DNA of 57,042 bases from an uncultured Lachnoclostridium sp. (GTDB lineage Bacteria; Bacillota; Clostridia; Lachnospirales; Lachnospiraceae). Below, piece after piece: positions 1 through 8,490 of this stretch. A model generated the notes under the pieces. That model searched no databases and was not told the origin of the DNA. It was given only the letters and a program-made list of their open reading frames with translations. The position numbers were made by a program, and so were the translations under genes. Numbering within the stretch: position 1 is the first letter of the stretch; every line of letters begins with the position of its first letter. The stretch is taken from the NCBI GenBank assembly GCA_930986645.1, contig CAKNJS010000012.1:1-57042 (forward strand), in the 5' to 3' direction.

Positions 1-55
1 GAACCGGTGAATCAGGGTGTTGCAGACCCACGCCTTACCACTTGGCTACTGCGCC
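1..55 (-). tRNA. tRNA-Cys (GCA), cut by the window edge
   Basis: Read on the minus strand the 5' half of a tRNA is present: acceptor strand GGCGCAG, a D arm of the form GCC-AAGTGGTAA-GGC, and an anticodon loop CTGCAAC with anticodon GCA. The short D loop is typical of bacterial tRNA-Cys. The T arm begins with CCGGTTC at the window edge, so the 3' end is missing. Confidence 0.88.
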
Positions 56-114
56 ATATGTTGTTTATTTTATTCCTGCACTCAAAAAATTATACCAAAG
101 TTCACTGTATTCGT

Positions 115-150
115 CAAGAAAAAGCCGGCATGTTTTCACACACCGGCTTA
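115..150 (-). terminator. Terminator after the PepSY lipoprotein gene
   Basis: Arms AAGCCGG and GCCGGCTT enclose a 12-13 base loop, and on the minus strand the hairpin is followed by TTTTTCTTG. It lies about 40 bp past the lipoprotein stop codon and would end the response regulator/kinase/lipoprotein transcript. Confidence 0.7.
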
Positions 151-191
151 CATCTATCATATTTTCCGCCTGTCTGTTCCGGTTTTTCTGT

Positions 192-836
192 TTATTGCCA
201 CTCTTCACTCCATTCCAGAATCTCGCCGCTGTCAGCATCGATTTCAAAATCATACTCTGTTCTGTCGCAGATAATATCTCCTTCGTATTTATATCTGCCG
301 TCATCGTAATCCAGTTCAATTCTGATATCATTTTCCGTTGCCCCGGGCACTTTGGCGAGAGCCGTCTCTATTGCTTTTTCTCTGCTGACGGCTGTTCCGG
401 CATTATTTCCGTTCTGACTGCGGTCATCGCGTATCTGTTCAATATCCGAACTTACAACCTGTCCGTCTGCTGCAAGTATTTCATAATCATATTCCGTCTG
501 CCCCGCATCGAATCTGACATCATAGACAACTCTTCCGTCATCACGGTCCATGGAAACCAGAATTCTCGACGCATCCGCCTCATTGATGCCTGCAGCGTCC
601 AGTGCTGCCTGCAGCGCTGCGTCTTCACCGATATCCTGTGTCCCTGTATTCTTGGTTTCTGTGCCGGCGGTACTGCCTGTATTATCTGTCTGCCCTGCCG
701 TATTTCCGGCGTTGTCCGTCTGTCCTGACGCTGCTGTTCCGTTTCCGCTATTCTGATGTGCCATTCCCGGATTTCCGCATCCTGTGAATACTCCCGCTGC
801 CATTACCGCAATAATTGCTGCTGTTAATCTCTTCAT
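192..836 (-). CDS. Lipoprotein with two PepSY domains
   Basis: The protein has about 214 residues. Its N-terminus is a lipoprotein signal (MKRLTAAIIAV..., lipobox FTGC), then a Gly/Asn/Thr-rich linker to about residue 75, then two PepSY-type repeats, each with a helix followed by a DGR-x-x-Y-x-x-x-x hairpin. PepSY domains are small extracytoplasmic modules, often paired with peptidases or two-component systems; the ligand is unknown. I chose the second ATG because GGGAG lies about 9 bases before it and inside the longer frame. It is third in a response regulator/kinase/lipoprotein group, with its own promoter in the 112 bp gap upstream. It probably acts on the outer face of the membrane, perhaps as a sensor accessory or output. 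Confidence 0.85.
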   Translation of the reverse strand: MKRLTAAIIAVMAAGVFTGCGNPGMAHQNSGNGTAASGQTDNAGNTAGQTDNTGSTAGTETKNTGTQDIGEDAALQAALDAAGINEADASRILVSMDRDDGRVVYDVRFDAGQTEYDYEILAADGQVVSSDIEQIRDDRSQNGNNAGTAVSREKAIETALAKVPGATENDIRIELDYDDGRYKYEGDIICDRTEYDFEIDADSGEILEWSEEWQ

Positions 837-897
837 TTTTCTTTCTCCCTTCATGATTATTTATTTATTTTTTGTTTTATCTGTTTTGTTGATACCA

Positions 898-929
898 CTA
901 TAAAAGAGAAAGATTAAACCAAGATTAAA
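898..929 (-). promoter_or_regulatory. Promoter with two 11 bp-spaced direct repeats
   Basis: On the minus strand two copies of TTTAATC lie 11 bp apart (929-923 and 918-912), followed by a -10 hexamer TATAGT at 903-898. A -35 box 17 bp upstream would fall at 926-921, inside the repeats. Direct repeats at one helical turn are the usual site of OmpR-family regulators, and such a regulator is encoded two genes upstream. Control of the lipoprotein gene by that regulator is inferred. Confidence 0.5.
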
Positions 930-948
930 GTATCTCATATTTTTCAAT

Positions 949-2340
949 TTATTCGAAAATCTTTTCTTCCGCAGGGATCCGGAAAGTGAATGTGCTGCCT
1001 TTTCCCTTGATACTTTCCGCTGATACACTGCCCCCGTGAGCCTCTGCGATCCACTTGACCATAGACAATCCCAGCCCCGCATGGCTGCCGCCTGTCCTTG
1101 AGGCGTCCGTCTGATAAAAGCGCTCCCAGATATGGGGCAGATCCTCCTGAGATATTCCGCTGCCATAGTCCCGCACGTTTCCGATCACCATATCCCCGTT
1201 TTTTTCGAGGGATACTTCTACCGTTCCATTCTCTCTGCTGTACCGGACTGCATTCGAGATCAGATTTACAAGCATCCTTATGTAGAAAGTCTCATCCACA
1301 TCCGCCCATATTTCCGAAGAGCTGCGTGTTTCCACGCGGATTCCCCGTCCCTGCGCTTCTGAGAGCATCTGCTGTTCTTCCGCGATCATTTCCGTCAGTT
1401 CGCTCAGATTGATATGTTCTCTGCGCAGAGGCTGCCTGCCCTGATCTGCCCTTGACAGAAAAAGAAGCTGTGCGATCATATCCGCCATTCCCTGTGCCTT
1501 TCTCCGGATAAGACCGATCTGTCCCCTCTGTTCTTCTGTTAATGTATTGTCTTCCGCAAGCATCGCGTCACACTGAGCCATGATCACGCTCACCGGCGTG
1601 CGCAGTTCATGAGAGGCATCTGATGTAAACTGCTGTTCCCTGCAGAACACTTCCTCCAGTTCTCCCAGCATTTCATCAAATGTCTTTCCCAGAATATAGA
1701 TCTCGTCGCGTTCTTTTCTTCCTCCGGACTCTTTGAATCCGATCCTCCGTGACAGATCGGTATCTGACCGGATCTGACGCACCGTGTCCGTCATCCTGCG
1801 TACCGGCAGAAGGGTACGTCTCGTAAACCGGTAGCCGATCACTGCTGTCGCCAGCACCATCAGCGGAAGAAGAACCAGCGCAAACCGCAATGTTACAGTA
1901 AAACTCTCCTCCGCATCCGTAATCGATGTGATTCCCCGGATATATACAGTCTGATCATCGGACAGCCTGTATGACATATCGTATACATACCATTCCATAT
2001 TTCCGTCCCTGATCGTCTGCATCTGTCCGTCTGCCAGTTCCGGAGGCTGCCCGAATCCCCTCGGCACCCTTCCATACATAAAATACATATCACTGCTGTA
2101 CAGAGAAAGGTATACGTCCCGCACGATCGAATAGAAATCCGAATCGATCCGTATTTCTCCGTTTCTCAGCAAAATATCTTCTGCACTCTCCTGAACCCGC
2201 TGTTCAAGCTTTGACTGGGTAGAAGAAAGCACCTCCCGGCTGCTGAGAGAGAACAGAATGGCAAGAGCCGCACACGTAAGAAGTGCCATAAAAAATGTAT
2301 ATAATAATGTAAGTTTTAATTTCAGTGAAATCTTCTTCAT
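949..2340 (-). CDS. Sensor histidine kinase (HAMP, HisKA, HATPase)
   Basis: About 463 residues. A membrane segment near residues 8-30, an extracytoplasmic region of about 120 residues, a second membrane segment near 155-175, a HAMP linker, then a HisKA box ASHELRTPVSV with the phospho-accepting His near residue 244. The ATPase domain shows NLISNAVRYS (N box), YGSGIS (G1) and HAGLGLSMVK (G2). The start ATG follows AAAGGAACTATA; a longer frame upstream has no Shine-Dalgarno. It lies 34 bp behind the cognate OmpR-type regulator gene, so the pair is cotranscribed. The signal cannot be read from the sequence; ArlS/CssS-like kinases have the same layout. Confidence 0.93.
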   Translation of the reverse strand: MKKISLKLKLTLLYTFFMALLTCAALAILFSLSSREVLSSTQSKLEQRVQESAEDILLRNGEIRIDSDFYSIVRDVYLSLYSSDMYFMYGRVPRGFGQPPELADGQMQTIRDGNMEWYVYDMSYRLSDDQTVYIRGITSITDAEESFTVTLRFALVLLPLMVLATAVIGYRFTRRTLLPVRRMTDTVRQIRSDTDLSRRIGFKESGGRKERDEIYILGKTFDEMLGELEEVFCREQQFTSDASHELRTPVSVIMAQCDAMLAEDNTLTEEQRGQIGLIRRKAQGMADMIAQLLFLSRADQGRQPLRREHINLSELTEMIAEEQQMLSEAQGRGIRVETRSSSEIWADVDETFYIRMLVNLISNAVRYSRENGTVEVSLEKNGDMVIGNVRDYGSGISQEDLPHIWERFYQTDASRTGGSHAGLGLSMVKWIAEAHGGSVSAESIKGKGSTFTFRIPAEEKIFE

Positions 2341-2374
2341 TATAGTTCCTTTCACCGTCTGCCTGAAAAATCTC

Positions 2375-3049
2375 TCACGCTTCCGCCCTGAGCACATATC
2401 CCGCTCCCCGCACGGTATGGATCAGTTTCTGTTCATGTCCTTCATCGATCTTCTTGCGTAAATAACGGATATAAACGTCGATCACATTTGAACCGCCCGC
2501 ATAGTCGAAATTCCACAGATGCTGTTCCAGTCTGTCTCTCGATAGCACGATCCCCTCGTTCTGCACCATGTACCGTAACAGTGCGAATTCTTTTCCGGAC
2601 AGCCGGATTTCCTGTCCGCCGCGCTTCACCTGCTGCGTATCCATATGCACTTCCAGATCCGCCACTGTATAGCAGGTCTTCGGCGTTTCCGCCGGCTTTC
2701 TGAGCAGTACTCTTATCCTTGCCAGCAGCTCCTCAAATGCAAACGGCTTCACAAGATAGTCATTTGCTCCGGCATCCAGCCCTGACACCCTGTCTTCAAT
2801 GCTGTCCTTTGCAGTGAGAAGAAGCACCGGCGTGCTGTCATTTCTCCGCCTCATTTTCCTGAGCACACTGAGGCCGTCCAGAACGGGCATCATGATATCC
2901 AGCACCACCGCATCATACTCCGCGCTCTCCAAATACTCCAGCGCTTCCTGTCCGTTATAACAGGAATCCACGCTGTAATGTTCCCCTTTCAGACGTTTTG
3001 TTATAATCTGATTCAGATCATTTTCATCCTCTGCTATCAATATCCTCAT
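2375..3049 (-). CDS. OmpR-family response regulator
   Basis: A 224-residue two-domain regulator. The receiver domain (1-115) has the acidic pair after ILIAE, the phospho-acceptor Asp in VVLDIMMP near residue 51 and the conserved Lys in VKPF. The C-terminal winged helix (about 125-222) ends in IDVYIRYLRKKID and VRGAGYVLR, typical of Trans_reg_C. It is first in the operon with the kinase and the PepSY lipoprotein, and has a consensus-like promoter upstream. The 11 bp direct repeats before the lipoprotein gene are candidate binding sites. Confidence 0.95.
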   Translation of the reverse strand: MRILIAEDENDLNQIITKRLKGEHYSVDSCYNGQEALEYLESAEYDAVVLDIMMPVLDGLSVLRKMRRRNDSTPVLLLTAKDSIEDRVSGLDAGANDYLVKPFAFEELLARIRVLLRKPAETPKTCYTVADLEVHMDTQQVKRGGQEIRLSGKEFALLRYMVQNEGIVLSRDRLEQHLWNFDYAGGSNVIDVYIRYLRKKIDEGHEQKLIHTVRGAGYVLRAEA

Positions 3050-3073
3050 ACGATCAGCTCCTTTATAATTCCC

Positions 3074-3102
3074 AGTATACGAAAGCCGGCTGCGATTGTA
3101 AA
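3074..3102 (-). promoter_or_regulatory. Promoter of the response regulator/kinase operon
   Basis: On the minus strand TTTACA (3102-3097), a 17 bp spacer and TATACT (3079-3074). The position is right for the response regulator gene starting at 3049. Its -35 box nearly touches that of the divergent aminopeptidase promoter, so the two may interfere. Confidence 0.6.
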
Positions 3103-3107
3103 GAATC

Positions 3108-3136
3108 TTGACAGCGGAGGATACAGATTATATTCT
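3108..3136 (+). promoter_or_regulatory. Promoter of the M18 aminopeptidase gene
   Basis: A perfect -35 TTGACA (3108-3113), a 17 bp spacer and -10 TATTCT (3131-3136), about 36 bp before the start codon at 3173. It is divergent and back-to-back with the response regulator promoter. Confidence 0.65.
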
Positions 3137-3172
3137 GAAAATATATTTTACAAGAAGGAGTGACTTATTATC

Positions 3173-4447
3173 ATGGATAATACATCTGCAAAAGAACTGG
3201 CTCAATTTCTGGAAAGCAGTCCTTCCTGCTTCCACGCCGTGGAAAATATGAAAAATATGCTCTTGGACGAGCACTTTGAACAATTATCTGAAAATAAAAA
3301 ATGGGACATACGTCCGGGTGGCAGGTATTTTGTCACCAGAAACGATTCCGCACTGATCGCATTCACAATTCCGGGGCATTCCTTCCCCGGTATGCGGATC
3401 ATGGCAAGCCATGGCGATTCTCCCGCATTCAAGATCAAAGAAAATCCGGAACTGGAAAGCGATGGTCACTATATCCGCCTCAATGTGGAGCGTTACGGCG
3501 GTATGCTCTGCGCTCCATGGCTGGATCGTCCGCTCTCTGCAGCCGGCCGTGTCATTATCAAAGATCCTGCAAGCGGTAATTTCATATCCAGACTGGTAAA
3601 TATAGACCGTGACCTTGTACTGATTCCGAACCTTGCCATTCACATGAACCGCGAGGCGAACAGCGGCTTCAAGTATAATGCCCAGAAAGATATGCTCCCT
3701 CTGTACGGAGATCTGGCAGATAAGGGAACATTCATGAAAATAACTTCGGAAGCCGCAGGCGTAAAAGAAGAAGATATCCTCGGACACGACCTCTTTCTCT
3801 ACAACAGAGAAAAGGCGAGTATATGGGGCGCTTCCAGAGAATTTATATCCTGCGGAAGACTGGATGACCTGCAGTGTGCGTTTGCTTCCATCAAAGGGTT
3901 CCTCGCCGGAGAAAAGAAGAAATATATGGCCGTGCACTGTGTCCTTGACAATGAAGAGGTAGGCAGCGGCACAAAACAAGGAGCCGCTTCCACATTCCTC
4001 TATGACACTCTGACACGGATTCACGACTGCCTCGGCCTTACCCGTGAAGACTATCTGATCCATCTTGCAGACAGCCTGATGATTTCCGCGGACAACGCCC
4101 ATGCCGTACATCCGAACCATACAGACAAAACTGATCCGACAAACCGGCCTTACATAAACGGCGGCATCGTCATTAAGTTCAATGCGAACCAGAAATACTG
4201 CACGGACGGAGTGTCCGCCGCCATGTTCCGGGATATCTGCCGGACTGCCCGAGTGCCGGTACAGACTTTTGTCAACCGCTCCGATATGGCAGGCGGTTCT
4301 ACATTGGGTAATATATCCAATACACAGGTTGCCCTGAACACTGTGGATATCGGACTGCCGCAGCTCGCTATGCACTCTCCGTATGAGACCGCCGGAGTGC
4401 GGGATACACAGTACCTGATCCGTGCAGCAGAAGAATTCTTCCGGTAA
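3173..4447 (+). CDS. apeB: M18 family aminopeptidase
   Basis: 424 residues, full length for peptidase family M18, cytosolic dinuclear zinc aminopeptidases that prefer N-terminal acidic or neutral residues. Family landmarks are visible: ASHGDSPAFK near residue 84 (His zinc ligand and Asp), DNEEVGSGTKQGA near 263 (the Glu pair), DNAHAVHPN near 306, and a C-terminal AMHSPYETAG box with the last His ligand. AAGGAG lies before the ATG. It is a single-gene unit with its own promoter and a bidirectional terminator, and probably recycles peptides in the cytoplasm. Confidence 0.95.
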   Translation: MDNTSAKELAQFLESSPSCFHAVENMKNMLLDEHFEQLSENKKWDIRPGGRYFVTRNDSALIAFTIPGHSFPGMRIMASHGDSPAFKIKENPELESDGHYIRLNVERYGGMLCAPWLDRPLSAAGRVIIKDPASGNFISRLVNIDRDLVLIPNLAIHMNREANSGFKYNAQKDMLPLYGDLADKGTFMKITSEAAGVKEEDILGHDLFLYNREKASIWGASREFISCGRLDDLQCAFASIKGFLAGEKKKYMAVHCVLDNEEVGSGTKQGAASTFLYDTLTRIHDCLGLTREDYLIHLADSLMISADNAHAVHPNHTDKTDPTNRPYINGGIVIKFNANQKYCTDGVSAAMFRDICRTARVPVQTFVNRSDMAGGSTLGNISNTQVALNTVDIGLPQLAMHSPYETAGVRDTQYLIRAAEEFFR

Positions 4448-4455
4448 GATACACA

Positions 4456-4495
4456 AAACCGGGGCGCATATTCTATGCCCCCGGTTCATCTTTTT
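4456..4495. terminator. Bidirectional terminator between apeB and the capA-type gene
   Basis: Arms AACCGGGG and CCCCGGTT around a loop of about 14 bases, followed on the plus strand by CATCTTTTT. It sits between two convergent genes and can serve both. Confidence 0.75.
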
Positions 4496-4500
4496 CCGAA

Positions 4501-5735
4501 TCAAAAGCCGCTGCTGTACTCTTCAATCCTGCCCTTCACCCGGTCAGCCTCATCGCCTTCCAGAGGTGTGGGCTGATAATTATTTTTCCCTGATTCAGAA
4601 GAAATAGAACAGGGAATAATATTTGTTACATTGTCTTCTATAAGCTCATCTCCCTGAACTGTAAATGTCTGCTGGAAGATCATTGTATCTTTATCTGACG
4701 GATTACTGTTGCCGCCGAAGCAGAAATTGCCGAGACTGTATACAATATTCTTTCCGTTGTATACCTCGATCCCTTCCAGCACATGCGGATGATGTCCGAG
4801 CACAAGATCTGCGCCGTTATCAATGGCAGAATGGGCAAGGTTTACCTGATTTTCCGTAGGATAATTTTCTTTTTCCAGCCCCCAGTGGAAACTTACAATT
4901 ACAATCTGGGCTCCCTGCTCTTCCACGGCCTTAATGTTGGCAATCATGTCATCTTCGCATCCCATGCCGTCCGCCAGTTCATAGGTTCCCACCAGTCCGA
5001 CCTTCACGCCGTTTACATCCATAACGGCCGTTCTGTCATAACCAAAACTCGTAATACCGGCCGCATCAAGAGCCGCAATAGTATCCGTATAGCTCTGTTC
5101 TCCATAATCCCGGCTGTGGTTGTTCGCCAGATTAGCCGCTTCCACACCGCCGTCTGTCAGAATCTTGGATACTCAGCCGGCCCTTTAAACGCATAGGTTT
5201 TATCCTGACGTGATGTTGATTCTGTGAGCGTCCCTTCCATATTTACTATAGTCAGATCATCCGCGTCAAATATCGGCTTCACATTCTGGAAGAAATACGC
5301 TGGACCGTTACTGTCATAATACGCATTCAGACTGGTGCTCTGGTTAAAATTCTCATCTGTTCCAAGAGTACAGTCACCCGCCGCACTGATCGTAATAGAG
5401 ACCGGTTCCGCCTCCTGTTCCGCCTGCTGGTCTTCTTCCTTTTGCTGCTCTATCGTCAAATCCGATGCCTGTCCCTGTTTCTTGCCGCTGCCGCTTCCCC
5501 CTGCAAAATGTCTTACCAGTGCAGCAATTCCCGCAATGATCAATATCAGCAGCAATACCAGACCGCATAATACTGCGATGGCAATCCGCCTTCTTCTTTT
5601 CAGCCGTTCTCTCTTTCGGCGCATCCGTTCTTCGCGGCTTACGGGCCTGCGCTGCGGCGCTCTCTTTTCAGTCTCTGATGTCCGGCTGCCTGCAGACCGC
5701 CGGTTTCTTTCTCTCTGGTCTTCCCCCTTGTTCAT
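4501..5735 (-). pseudogene. CapA-family protein (metallophosphatase fold), frameshifted
   Basis: CapA/PgsA-type membrane-anchored proteins act in extracellular poly-gamma-glutamate or capsule handling. The first part (5735-5157) has an Arg/Lys-rich cytoplasmic head, one membrane segment near residues 50-75 and the CapA start SAAGDCTLG, running to FKGPAEYPRF and a stop. The rest continues in the -1 frame (KILTDGGVEAANLANNHSRD, then SFHWGLEKE and LGHHPHVLEG), which are the conserved CapA boxes. One missing base near 5173, for example a lost G in a GCC codon, restores one uninterrupted protein of about 411 residues. The ATG at 5735 was chosen because AGGAGG precedes it. Either a real mutation or a sequencing error; no slippery heptamer in the right frame supports programmed shifting. 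Confidence 0.82.
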
Positions 5736-5775
5736 CCCCAGCCTCCTCACAAATCCTTTTTCTTATGGAAACAAT

Positions 5776-5830
5776 ATTTTACATCCGTAAAATCTGTTTT
5801 CATGGTATCATCCGAAGCAGTATTTTGCAA
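5776..5830 (-). promoter_or_regulatory. Candidate promoter and operator of the capA-type gene
   Basis: On the minus strand TTGCAA (5830-5825), 17 bp, TACCAT (5807-5802), about 65 bp before the ATG. Just downstream, over the expected transcription start, lies the inverted repeat ATTTTAC-ATCC-GTAAAAT (5776-5793), positioned as a repressor site would be. The boxes match the consensus only 4 of 6 each. Confidence 0.35.
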
Positions 5831-5841
5831 CTGTGAACAGT

Positions 5842-5872
5842 AAGAAACGCCCGGTTTTCCGGACGTTTCTTC
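5842..5872 (-). terminator. Terminator after the large histidine kinase gene
   Basis: AAGAAACGTCCGG and CCGGGCGTTTCTT form a strong hairpin with an AAAA loop. It begins about 10 bp past the kinase stop codon. The T-run after it on the minus strand is short, so release may be weak. Confidence 0.6.
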
Positions 5873-5881
5873 TTTAAAATC

Positions 5882-8482
5882 TTATACTTTACTGCTGCGG
5901 ACTCTGTCAAACTGTATGTTTACGCGGAACAGATCGCCGTCCAGATACAGCTCGAACTTTCCTCCCTGCATCGTTGTAAGACTCTTTGCGATAGACAATC
6001 CCAGCCCGCTTCCTTCCGTGCTTCTCGAAATATCTCCCCTGATAAAGCGCTCGGTCAGCTCATCCGCTGAAATATTCAGCTGCTGCTCGGATACATTTTT
6101 CAAAGAAAATTTAACCTTATCTTCCGTCAGTATAAGATCCGCATAAACTCTTGTCCCGGGCATTGCGTATTTTGCCGCGTTCCCGAAAATATTCTCCAGA
6201 ACCCGCCACATACGCCTGCCGTCCACATGGATGACTGCCGGTTCCTCAGGGAGATTGAGCACCATGGTCAGGCTGCGCGCGGCAAATTTCTCAGCCATCT
6301 CACCCTCCGTCTGCTGCACCAGCTCCCTCAGATCCATATCCATATATTCCAGCGTGATATTACCGCTGCTTACCTTGGATGCCTCCACTACATCTTCCGT
6401 CAGTGTCTTGAGCCTCTGCGCCTTTGCCTCAAGGATATCGAGATATCCTCTGATTTTTTCGTCATCAATATTGGAACGTTTCAGAATATCCACATAGTTG
6501 ATGATCGAAGTAAGCGGAGTCTTAATATCATGGGATACATTCGTGATCAGATCAGTTTTCAGCCTCTCGTTTCTCATCGCCTCGTCCACGGCCTTGTTAA
6601 GGCCGCTTCCGATATTATTGATCTTCTCCGCAATATCACGCTCTTCCCCGCGCAGCCATTTCAGATCGATGCGGTATTCCAGATTGCCGCCCGATATCTC
6701 TTCAATCCCTTTTCTGATCCTGCTCTTTGCAACTGCTCCGCACATAACTGTCCATATGACCGCCACATCTGCGGCAAGCGCCAGAATCAGAAACGGAAGA
6801 TCCCGGAAGAGGATCGCCAGCCACTGGATAAGCATAAATCCCAGTACCGCCGCCGTGCCTCTCAGGGTGACCGACCGCGATTTCCACACCCGCCCGGCAG
6901 CTGCGGCCAATGCACAGAGAAGGCTTCCTTTCCAGAGGATCTTTGCCTTGATCCGCCGTACCAGACTCACATATCCGGCAAAGAAGCAGAGGAAAGTGAA
7001 CAGTCCGTAGAAGAATAATCCTGCCAGATCCGCCAGATTTATTGCAGCTGTAAATAATGTGGAGTAGACTACCGGAACTGTTTCAGTGCCATAATATTCG
7101 ACCGCAGTCATTGCATCTGAGAAACTCCCAAATGTAGTTCCTGCGGCAATAATGCAACATGTGACAAACACCCACACACCGATCACCAGCGCAGCCGATA
7201 TTTCCGTCTTCCAATGGTCAAACACAGTCAGATGAAGCTCTTCGTCTCCCGGCTTTTTCCCGGCCGTCACAGCCAGCCACACAGCTGATACGATAAAGAG
7301 TATGCCGCCTGCTGTAAAAAGGATCAGCGCCCATCTCAAAAACGGTATGTTCCGGTTGTAATTCTCGCTTCCCTCATAGAACTGATCCTGTATAGGGTAC
7401 GAGGTATCTACTGATATAGCCAGAATGTTCTCAGAATTCCGGTTGGATTCATATGACCTTACCGTATCCCACTCGCCGGATGCAGACAGTTTCATATTTG
7501 TTTCAAAATCTTTCAGTCTGGGGTTGACGATCACATATTTTACAGAGTCTCCCGACTTCATCTCCTCGATATTTTTTCCGGCATCTGCATACTCTGCGTA
7601 ATCTGCCCTGTTAGTGAACACCTGCTTTTTCTCCCGGTCCACGTAGAGATAGGTAAAGTTTGTATTGCCTTCTTCCAGATATTCCCACCCGGACTGGTAA
7701 GTTGTATAATCATCAAATATACCGCTGAGCACAAAGGAAAGGCGGTCGTAAATCTCACTCAGATTTCCGTTCAGCTCCGGCGTATTATTCACAACCTCAA
7801 GAAGATTTTTCCCTCCTGCCGGAGCACACTCTTCCTCAAGGGCCGAGCCGAAATTCCAGCAGTCGGTATAGATCTCTTTTCCTTCGGAATCAACGATCTT
7901 TACGCTGCCATTATATCCCTCTTCTGAATTTTTGTTCGAAAGATCATTTAAAAACTGCGCCTGTGTATAATATTCATCATCAAACTCGGCCATCAGCTGC
8001 CCGCCTTCAAAAAGGGCAAGGAAGTCATCAAAATAATAGTAATAATAGCTTCCATCTACATTCCGGCATACAATGACATTTTCATTGTATAAATCTTCAC
8101 CTGAAGAATTATAATCTTTACTCCAGCTGATCAGGTCATCCAGCCTGTACATTAGTTTTCCGTTTTCAACACTTCCGCCCTGCCCGGGAGCGGCATACGC
8201 CATAATATCAATTTCCTTGTCAGGATCATACGCTCCGTCTGTCTCCATGAGGTTCTTCACCCGGAACATCCCGAAGGCTTCATACATAGCTCCTTCTACC
8301 GCTGAATTAAAATCCGGCGAATCCTCGTAAGGCTCATTTATAAGGGTCATAATCTGCGACGGGTCGATCGTCCCGGCATAAGTGGCGGCTACTCCCAGCG
8401 AGGTGACAAATGCCGCGCCGCTTATAATGCCGACCAGCAGGACAATCACTTTAGTCAGGATTCTTCTATACCATTGCTTCAT
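5882..8482 (-). CDS. Large multi-membrane-segment sensor histidine kinase
   Basis: 866 residues, much longer than a typical sensor kinase. Residues 8-33 are a membrane segment, followed by an extracytoplasmic domain of about 360 residues rich in Tyr, Asp and Asn that resembles nothing I recognise. Four or five more membrane segments follow (about 390-570), then a short linker, HisKA with NVSHDIKTPLTSI (His near residue 650) and an ATPase domain with NIFGNAAKYA and GSGLGLSIAK. The core resembles VanS-type kinases of Clostridia. The response regulator gene ends 8 bp upstream, so they are cotranscribed. The large outer domain suggests sensing of a cell-envelope or extracellular ligand; the signal is unknown. 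Confidence 0.9.
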   Translation of the reverse strand: MKQWYRRILTKVIVLLVGIISGAAFVTSLGVAATYAGTIDPSQIMTLINEPYEDSPDFNSAVEGAMYEAFGMFRVKNLMETDGAYDPDKEIDIMAYAAPGQGGSVENGKLMYRLDDLISWSKDYNSSGEDLYNENVIVCRNVDGSYYYYYFDDFLALFEGGQLMAEFDDEYYTQAQFLNDLSNKNSEEGYNGSVKIVDSEGKEIYTDCWNFGSALEEECAPAGGKNLLEVVNNTPELNGNLSEIYDRLSFVLSGIFDDYTTYQSGWEYLEEGNTNFTYLYVDREKKQVFTNRADYAEYADAGKNIEEMKSGDSVKYVIVNPRLKDFETNMKLSASGEWDTVRSYESNRNSENILAISVDTSYPIQDQFYEGSENYNRNIPFLRWALILFTAGGILFIVSAVWLAVTAGKKPGDEELHLTVFDHWKTEISAALVIGVWVFVTCCIIAAGTTFGSFSDAMTAVEYYGTETVPVVYSTLFTAAINLADLAGLFFYGLFTFLCFFAGYVSLVRRIKAKILWKGSLLCALAAAAGRVWKSRSVTLRGTAAVLGFMLIQWLAILFRDLPFLILALAADVAVIWTVMCGAVAKSRIRKGIEEISGGNLEYRIDLKWLRGEERDIAEKINNIGSGLNKAVDEAMRNERLKTDLITNVSHDIKTPLTSIINYVDILKRSNIDDEKIRGYLDILEAKAQRLKTLTEDVVEASKVSSGNITLEYMDMDLRELVQQTEGEMAEKFAARSLTMVLNLPEEPAVIHVDGRRMWRVLENIFGNAAKYAMPGTRVYADLILTEDKVKFSLKNVSEQQLNISADELTERFIRGDISRSTEGSGLGLSIAKSLTTMQGGKFELYLDGDLFRVNIQFDRVRSSKV

Positions 8483-8490
8483 ATATTATC

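Noticed and set aside
5157-5200. Programmed -1 frameshift in the capA-type gene
   Set aside because: TTTAAAG lies nearby but not in the frame needed for X-XXY-YYZ slippage, and CapA proteins are normally encoded in one frame.
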